NCBI GenBank assembly: GCA_964023205.1
Contig: OZ026844.1
Location: 31,047,326-31,111,325, forward strand
Length of the DNA stretch: 64,000 nt
From: Lutraria lutraria
Taxonomy: Eukaryota > Mollusca > Bivalvia > Venerida > Mactridae
Direction of reading: 5' to 3'
Part shown: piece by piece, positions 59,793 through 64,000 of the stretch
Position numbering within the stretch: the first letter of the stretch is position 1
Layout: every line of letters starts with the position of its first letter
Position numbers and translations under genes: made by a program
The notes under the pieces: generated by a model
Told to the model about the DNA's origin: nothing
The model's input: the letters and a program-made list of their open reading frames with translations, nothing else
Databases searched by the model: none

Positions 59793-59976
59793 ACAGTCAA
59801 ACCTGTGTTAGCGGCCATCTCGAAATAAAGGCCACCCTGTGAATTAAGGCCATCATTTTAATAACCATCACTGATTATTTAGAACAAAATGACCTCTGAA
59901 TAAAGGCCACCAGTCCTCTCAATAAAGGCCACTTAATGTTTTTACCAAGAGTGGCCTTTATTCACAGGTTTGACTG
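59793..59976. mobile_element. MITE family A, complete copy
   Basis: Ends ACAGTCAAACCTGTGTTA and TTCACAGGTTTGACTGA. It has three 'aataaaggccac' type units inside, the best-preserved interior in the window. Confidence 0.85.
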
Positions 59977-60119
59977 AGTTTTATTCTATTAACAACTCAA
60001 ACTAATTAGTCCACATACTAAGGTATCTCCTAACTGCAATCTTATACAAGTACATAATTCTAAATAAAAAAGGAACAAAATTCTCCTCCTTAAGTGAAGT
60101 TATACAATCTGGTAAGTAA

Positions 60120-60480
60120 GATTGGTTAATGTTATCAAACATCTAAATACAGTTCACAGGGATTTTTTTGGGGCGATTTTATAGCCGAAATTCGGTCATA
60201 TTCCCAATGGAAAATAGTATCTTTTTCCCAATTCACAGACAAAAATTCCCAAATCAAAAAAAAAATATTTTTTTTTAATTGATTTTATAAGTTCATTAAC
60301 ACCACTTATTGGTTCTAAATACCTTATTCTGCTACTGTTCTATGGGAGAATAAGTAGAATAAGTTGAACATTGCAAAAAATGTAGTTATAAATTTTTCCC
60401 AATTTTGATGAAAACAACGCAAAAATTCCCAATCCCAAGGGTATGGGTCATATTCCCAAAATACCGAGAAAAAACCCTGG
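60120..60480. repeat. A/T-rich stretch with repeated 'ttcccaa' words
   Basis: TTCCCAA recurs in both orientations' context ('tattcccaatgg', 'tttttcccaattcac', 'aaaattcccaa', 'catattcccaaa') across 360 bases. It may be an old interspersed repeat; no frame or splice signal. Confidence 0.3.
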
Positions 60481-60560
60481 TTCAAAGCAAAAACACCAGC
60501 ACTTGTACAGACATCTATTTAATACAATTTTTTATGTGTCTATGTAATAATTATGTTTGT

Positions 60561-60700
60561 TAAGCCCCTTTTCAACAGTCAGAGTCATTAAAGGAAGACA
60601 GATCACCTAGCCAATGTTCCTGGGAAGAACCAGTACTAGACTCCCATCCTCCATAAAACTGCCTACTTGTTCACATAAAGAGACATATTGGTCGGTAGCT
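60561..60700 (-). mobile_element. SINE family 1, tail half
   Basis: The minus strand matches the body of 6222 ('tatgtgaacaagtaggcag', 'gactctgactgttg'); the tRNA head is replaced by 'accgaccaatatgtc'. Confidence 0.72.
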
Positions 60701-60708
60701 GTAATAAT

Positions 60709-60893
60709 TACTGTGGAATCATTAATTTTCATTGGGGATTTAATTTCGTGGATTTCATGGGTCGGCTCATCCACGAAATCAAATCCCCACGAATTTAAAT
60801 GCAGAGATAAGGCATTTCTTTTCAAAAATCTAAATCCACGAATTTATGTCCCCACGAAAATTGAGCCCAACAAAAATAAATGAAAATACAGTA
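60709..60893. mobile_element. MITE family C, copy 2
   Basis: Begins TACTGTGGAATCATTAATTT and ends AAATGAAAATACAGTA; the interior matches 53250 closely. Slightly shorter than copy 3 through a deletion near the right arm. Confidence 0.82.
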
Positions 60894-60908
60894 TATAATT
60901 CTACTTAC

Positions 60909-60986
60909 CAAGTGTGAGATAGTTGAGTTGACTTTACTGAGAGTTTGTGAGTCAAGTCTTTCTAAGGATACACACAAACTTCTAGT
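60909..60986 (-). CDS. AT-hook protein, possible hook-less exon
   Basis: 78 nt (26 codons), phase 0, with acceptor TTATTATTTCAG and donor CTTG|GTAAGT. The frame is open and reads TRSLCVSLERLDSQTLSKVN and onward, without an AT-hook. Phase and position fit the gene, but with no recognisable motif it could be an alternative exon or belong to another transcript. Confidence 0.6.
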
Positions 60987-61029
60987 CTGAAATAATAAAA
61001 GTATAATAAGAACAACAAGCCTATATGAG

Positions 61030-61242
61030 ATACTGTAGAATCATTAATTTTCATTGGGGATTTAATTTCGTGGATTTTGTGGTTCGACTCATCCACAAAA
61101 TCGAATCCCCACAAATTCAAATGCGGATATAAGGCATTTCTTTTCAAAAATCAAAATCCACGAATTTATGTCCCCACGAAATAGGCTTTTTAGTAAAAAC
61201 CACGAAAACTGAACCCAATGAAAATTAATGATTCCACAGTAT
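61030..61242. mobile_element. MITE family C, copy 3 (intact ends)
   Basis: CTGTAGAATCATTAATTTTC at the left and GAAAATTAATGATTCCACAG at the right are near-perfect inverted repeats of at least 26 bp. TA on both sides suggests a Tc1/mariner-type target duplication. 213 bp, non-coding. Confidence 0.87.
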
Positions 61243-61904
61243 AGATGCTAATTATCTAATTACCCTTATAAGGCATTAATTAGTTCATCAAAAATATCCA
61301 CTGCCTGCTCTTATAGTTTTAGTTAGATTCAACAAACCAGTATCGGCATATCACACCAACAGCCAGGGTCAATTGGTGAATTTCAACTTTTAACTGTGGA
61401 GCAAAGACCTATACATTACAAAGATCCCGTAAGCGTCTGTAGAAAATGCTATTTTTGCACGCAGCAGATCTTTGAATTTTGCTAACTACTTCAAATCTCG
61501 TTAATGAATTTTCAACCATGTCATCAAGTACTCATTTCTCTGATGCAAGAAAATATTTTCAATATGATTTGTTAAAAAAATTCTTTGAAATTATTACTTA
61601 AATTCAACCAGTATAGCAGAAAAATGACAAAATGTACGATATGAGGTTCATGCAGAGGCCTTTGTATTTTGCTTAAAACTTTTTTTTGTGCTCCAATTTT
61701 TATCAACTATGTATCGTTTTGTAGGGAATGTCTTGCTCTATTGCAAGATATAATGTACTTTAACATATCTTCATAGAAAATGAGCAATAAGCTAACATGA
61801 TTTTGCGAGATTTGGTCAATCTGCTGCGTGACTGCGAGATTTAGACTTCTTGTTCATCTTTGTAATGTATAGGTCTTTGTGGGCAGGAAGACCCTAAGCA
61901 TACA
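61243..61904. other. Intron; near-palindromic ~500-bp block
   Basis: 'agacctatacattacaaagat' at 61408 faces 'atctttgtaatgtataggtct' at 61856, and 'gcacgcagcagatc' faces 'gctgcgtgactgcga'. The ends of this block are inverted over about 20-40 bases, so it is probably another MITE of ~470 bp (61405-61878). No gene. Confidence 0.55.
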
Positions 61905-62000
61905 TCTTGGTAGAACAACTGACCTCACATAAGCTAGCTGGACAACTTCCTGGCATGTGAAATTTTGTTCCAGATGGGATGCGATGGGATGATGAGAGCA
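61905..62000 (-). mobile_element. SINE family 2 fragment
   Basis: The minus strand reads 'cacatgccaggaagttgtccagctagctta' in broken form and 'ggttgttctaccaagatgtatgc'. Tail half only. Confidence 0.6.
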
Positions 62001-62138
62001 AGTTAGTCGACACACTAGACAGGGAAAAACTTTCTGACCCTCATTGATATTATTTGTGTAAATAGGTATATCTTAAATTTATATACCAGTAAATCTTGTA
62101 TGTATGCTTTTGGGTTTTTTTATTTCCTAACATCAACA

Positions 62139-62315
62139 CAGTGCAACCTCTCCAAAGCAACACCCTTTTGGAGTAGCAAAATTATGTTGTTGTTGAGAGG
62201 TTGTTGCTCTAGAGAGGTTAAATTAAGGGGCAAAACGTTCAGTGAGAAAAAAAACATGCTGTTGTTGAAGGGGGGTTGTTGCTCAGTAGAGGGCAACTCT
62301 GGAGAGGTTTTACTC
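62139..62315. mobile_element. MITE family B copy
   Basis: Ends ACAGTGCAACCTCTCC and CTGGAGAGGTTTTACTCT; the interior carries the 'gttgttgagaggttgttgctctagagagg' core in conserved order. The 72-codon frame here is not a gene. Confidence 0.83.
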
Positions 62316-62357
62316 TAATAAAATTCAGTTCAGTGATAAATCAATTTAGATACATAC

Positions 62358-62414
62358 CATATTTAAGGACAAATGTTCGTAATTCTTCGGTCGTCCTCTT
62401 CTTGAAACAATAAC
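62358..62414 (-). CDS. AT-hook protein, exon with hook 2
   Basis: 57 nt (19 codons), phase 0. Acceptor AATTCTTTACCAG, donor ATG|GTATGT. The peptide starts VIVSRRGRPKNYEHL; the RRGRPK core is a good hook. Confidence 0.86.
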
Positions 62415-62547
62415 CTGGTAAAGAATTATTTTAAACACTATTAAGTCTTACTGATATAACAAGATAATATAATTGTGCTGAACAACAACAAAATATCATT
62501 CATACAGTAAAGGATGATAAAACTAAAAATGTGTCTGGAGGACGCAA

Positions 62548-62800
62548 ATGCCCCCACTGAGAGCTAAGTCAAAAAGGGGCCATAACTCATGTGAAAATGT
62601 TTGGATTTTAACGGAAATCGTTCTCGACCTGTACTATTATCATACACCTTCATGAAAAATATGAAACCAATCCATGAAATATTTCTTCAGTTATTACTTT
62701 GAAACCAAAATTTGAACGGACGGACGAACATCCACACAGTCGACATGGGTAACACATTATGCCTGTCCACCATTTTGAATGGCATGGCCATAAAAAATGG
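62548..62800. repeat. Interspersed repeat of the 'ggggccataactc' type
   Basis: Has 'aaaaaggggccataactcatg', a GGACGGACGAAC tract and 'ccaccattttgaatgg'. One unit only; likely a relative of the Helitron-like elements. Confidence 0.4.
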
Positions 62801-63025
62801 AGATTTATCATTGTTCATTAATTAGTCTTACCGGTAAATTATTACAACACAAATTTTCAGTTTGTTATACTGTTTGTTATGCTGTATTCAGTTGATTAAA
62901 GCAGTCCTCTTAAGACACCAAACAGACAATAAGTAGGTAGATATGCAATTATTTCATTTAATTTAATTCATTTTTCTTTTTTTTTATTATTCTTAAAAGC
63001 GCCCAGAAAGGTATCAAGTAAGACA

Positions 63026-63259
63026 ATGGATGTACCATCCCTTGGGCCTAAAGAAGTCGAGGGTCGCCTAGAAAAAATTAATATAGGTCTTGTTACAAGA
63101 AACAAACGAACGCCAAAGTACAAACCAAATAATCAACTTAAATCAATGTATCATATAGAAAAACTTCCTTCCGAACTAGGCATCCCCATAATTAACCTTT
63201 CTGATATCACAGATCAAACAACACTAGTATACACTCGTACCTTGTTAATATCAAGATAG
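63026..63259 (+). CDS. Unrecognised ORF, antisense in an AT-hook gene intron
   Basis: 77 codons from an ATG with A at -3, and open for some codons further upstream. A long T-rich tract ending in TTCTTAAAAG at 62999 could be a splice acceptor for it. The composition looks like real protein (LGPKEVEGRLEKINIGLVTR, then TPKYKPNNQLKSMYHIEKLP). No signal peptide, membrane span or zinc motif. I do not recognise the family; a fragment of a transposon-encoded protein is the likeliest alternative. Confidence 0.33.
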   Translation: MDVPSLGPKEVEGRLEKINIGLVTRNKRTPKYKPNNQLKSMYHIEKLPSELGIPIINLSDITDQTTLVYTRTLLISR

Positions 63260-63301
63260 AATCGTGCGTCATAATGTAATGCCAATTTAGGGTCTGCTTA
63301 C

Positions 63302-63391
63302 CTGATTTTTCCTTGGTCTACCTCTTCCCCTTTTCACAACAACGGGGGATTCCCCAGATTCAAATCCTGATTCTGAATCACGATCATTCAT
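63302..63391 (-). CDS. AT-hook protein, first recognised coding exon (hook 1)
   Basis: 90 nt, phase 0. The acceptor TTTAATTTCAG is directly followed by ATGAATGAT, which may be the start codon: M N D R D S E S then a run of E and S, then VVVKRGRGRPRKNQ, the strongest hook of the gene. Donor CAG|GTAAGC. Joining all seven phase-0 exons gives about 209 residues with five hooks. Proteins of this kind (HMGA, Drosophila D1) bind AT-rich DNA and shape chromatin; the molecular role here is inferred from the hooks alone. HMGA proteins have three hooks and ~100 residues, so this is not a standard HMGA. Upstream exons may exist beyond the sequence gap. Confidence 0.85.
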
Positions 63392-63493
63392 CTGAAATTA
63401 AAGAGAATATTACTGATGGCGAGTATAGATGCTAACAGACAGAAACAGGTAGAAAGGTAACCTGACTGAGGTTGAAGCTGAAAGGCTGAAATA

Positions 63494-63693
63494 NNNNNNN
63501 NNNNNNNNNNNNNNNNNNNNNNNNNNNNNNNNNNNNNNNNNNNNNNNNNNNNNNNNNNNNNNNNNNNNNNNNNNNNNNNNNNNNNNNNNNNNNNNNNNNN
63601 NNNNNNNNNNNNNNNNNNNNNNNNNNNNNNNNNNNNNNNNNNNNNNNNNNNNNNNNNNNNNNNNNNNNNNNNNNNNNNNNNNNNNNNNNNNNN
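63494..63693. other. Assembly gap, exactly 200 N
   Basis: A round number of N marks a placeholder of unknown true size. Open frames drawn across it at 63388-63834 are meaningless. Confidence 0.99.
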
Positions 63694-63744
63694 TACAAAA
63701 GCTGGCTCCATGTTTCTCTTGATCTTCTTACCACCTTTGGCTTC
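63694..63744 (-). CDS. Possible upstream exon cut by the gap
   Basis: The acceptor TTTTTCTGATATTCAG precedes GAAGCCAAAGGTGGTAAG; the frame EAKGGKKIKRNMEPAFV runs into the gap. It is basic, as expected near an AT-hook gene. The internal GGTG|GTAAGA could also be a donor, giving a 13-nt exon that would break phase. Undecided. Confidence 0.35.
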
Positions 63745-63792
63745 CTGAATATCAGAAAAATAAACACAATGTTGACAGGCCGACAAAAGAGT

Positions 63793-63880
63793 ACAGTCAA
63801 ACTTGTGAACAAAGGCCACCCTCAGGAAAGACAAAATGTGCCTTTATTCGGAGGTGACTGCTAACACAAATTTGACAGTA
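63793..63880. mobile_element. MITE family A, internally deleted
   Basis: Ends ACAGTCAAACTTGTGAAC and CTAACACAAATTTGACAGTA; only ~88 bp, so most of the middle is gone. Confidence 0.75.
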
Positions 63881-63892
63881 CAACAAATGTTT

Positions 63893-64000
63893 GTTTGTTT
63901 GTTTGTTTTTTCGTTCGTTCGTTTGTTTGTTTGTTTGTTTGTTAGTTTGAGTTTTACTTCCGTTTCTAACAGTCAGAGTCATATGAGGCAGACAGTTCAT
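63893..64000 (-). mobile_element. SINE family 1, cut by the window edge
   Basis: The minus strand gives 'actgtctgcctcatatgactctgactgttag' in the family order, then a long (AAAC)n tail read here as TTTG repeats with a CGTT variant block. The head lies beyond 64000. Confidence 0.8.

Noticed and set aside
63388..63834. Frames spanning the N gap
   Set aside because: Built across 200 unknown bases.
1..64000. Viral or integrated viral genes
   Set aside because: No viral polymerase, capsid or envelope-like frame was seen; the only reverse-transcriptase traces are LINE C-termini.

Overview
This window is nuclear DNA of an animal, most likely a bivalve mollusc. The evidence is small phase-0 exons with GT-AG splice sites, tRNA-derived SINEs with AAAC-rich tails, LINE and Tc1/mariner remnants, many short inverted-repeat elements, a RING-less TRIM-type protein, and Helitron-like elements carrying internal ~150-170 bp tandem repeats of the 'ggccataactc' kind seen widely in bivalves. 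The bivalve assignment is inference; I cannot name the species.

Layout. 1-1730 is a satellite with a 390-bp higher-order unit. 2151-3476 looks like an inverted-repeat element full of CCATGG palindromes. 4325-4424 may be a 5' exon on the + strand. 4485-5475 is a 58-bp minisatellite. 8441-19910 is one 11.5-kb array built from a 16-bp unit, with a 64-bp (4 x 16) higher-order domain in the middle. 21388-24393 has two 78-bp tandem arrays in opposite orientation around a ~400-bp loop, like a Foldback transposon. 26801-27735 carries a possible minus-strand spliced transcript with a decayed copy at 31190-31440. Between them lies a minisatellite split by a Helitron-like element and a hAT-type MITE. 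33615-34030 is a dead Tc1-like transposase. 38240-46350 is an 8-kb array of a ~59-bp unit containing an inverted 1.85-kb segment.

The convincing genes are at the right, all on the minus strand. One is a multi-exon gene (exons between 63391 and 50612) encoding a small protein with five AT-hook DNA-binding motifs, nearly one per tiny exon, followed by an acidic tail that ends in a SUMO-interaction-like motif. Its largest intron contains a complete same-strand gene for a B-box / coiled-coil / beta-propeller TRIM-like protein (55045-56832). The introns are loaded with at least three MITE families, two SINE families and a LINE fragment, some nested inside each other.

About 27 kb of the 64 kb is tandem repeat. 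Most open frames across those arrays are artefacts of repeat periods and are not genes. How the genes work together: only the AT-hook gene and the nested TRIM gene have any visible relation (same strand, one inside the other). A functional link between an AT-hook protein and the neighbouring satellites would be speculation.
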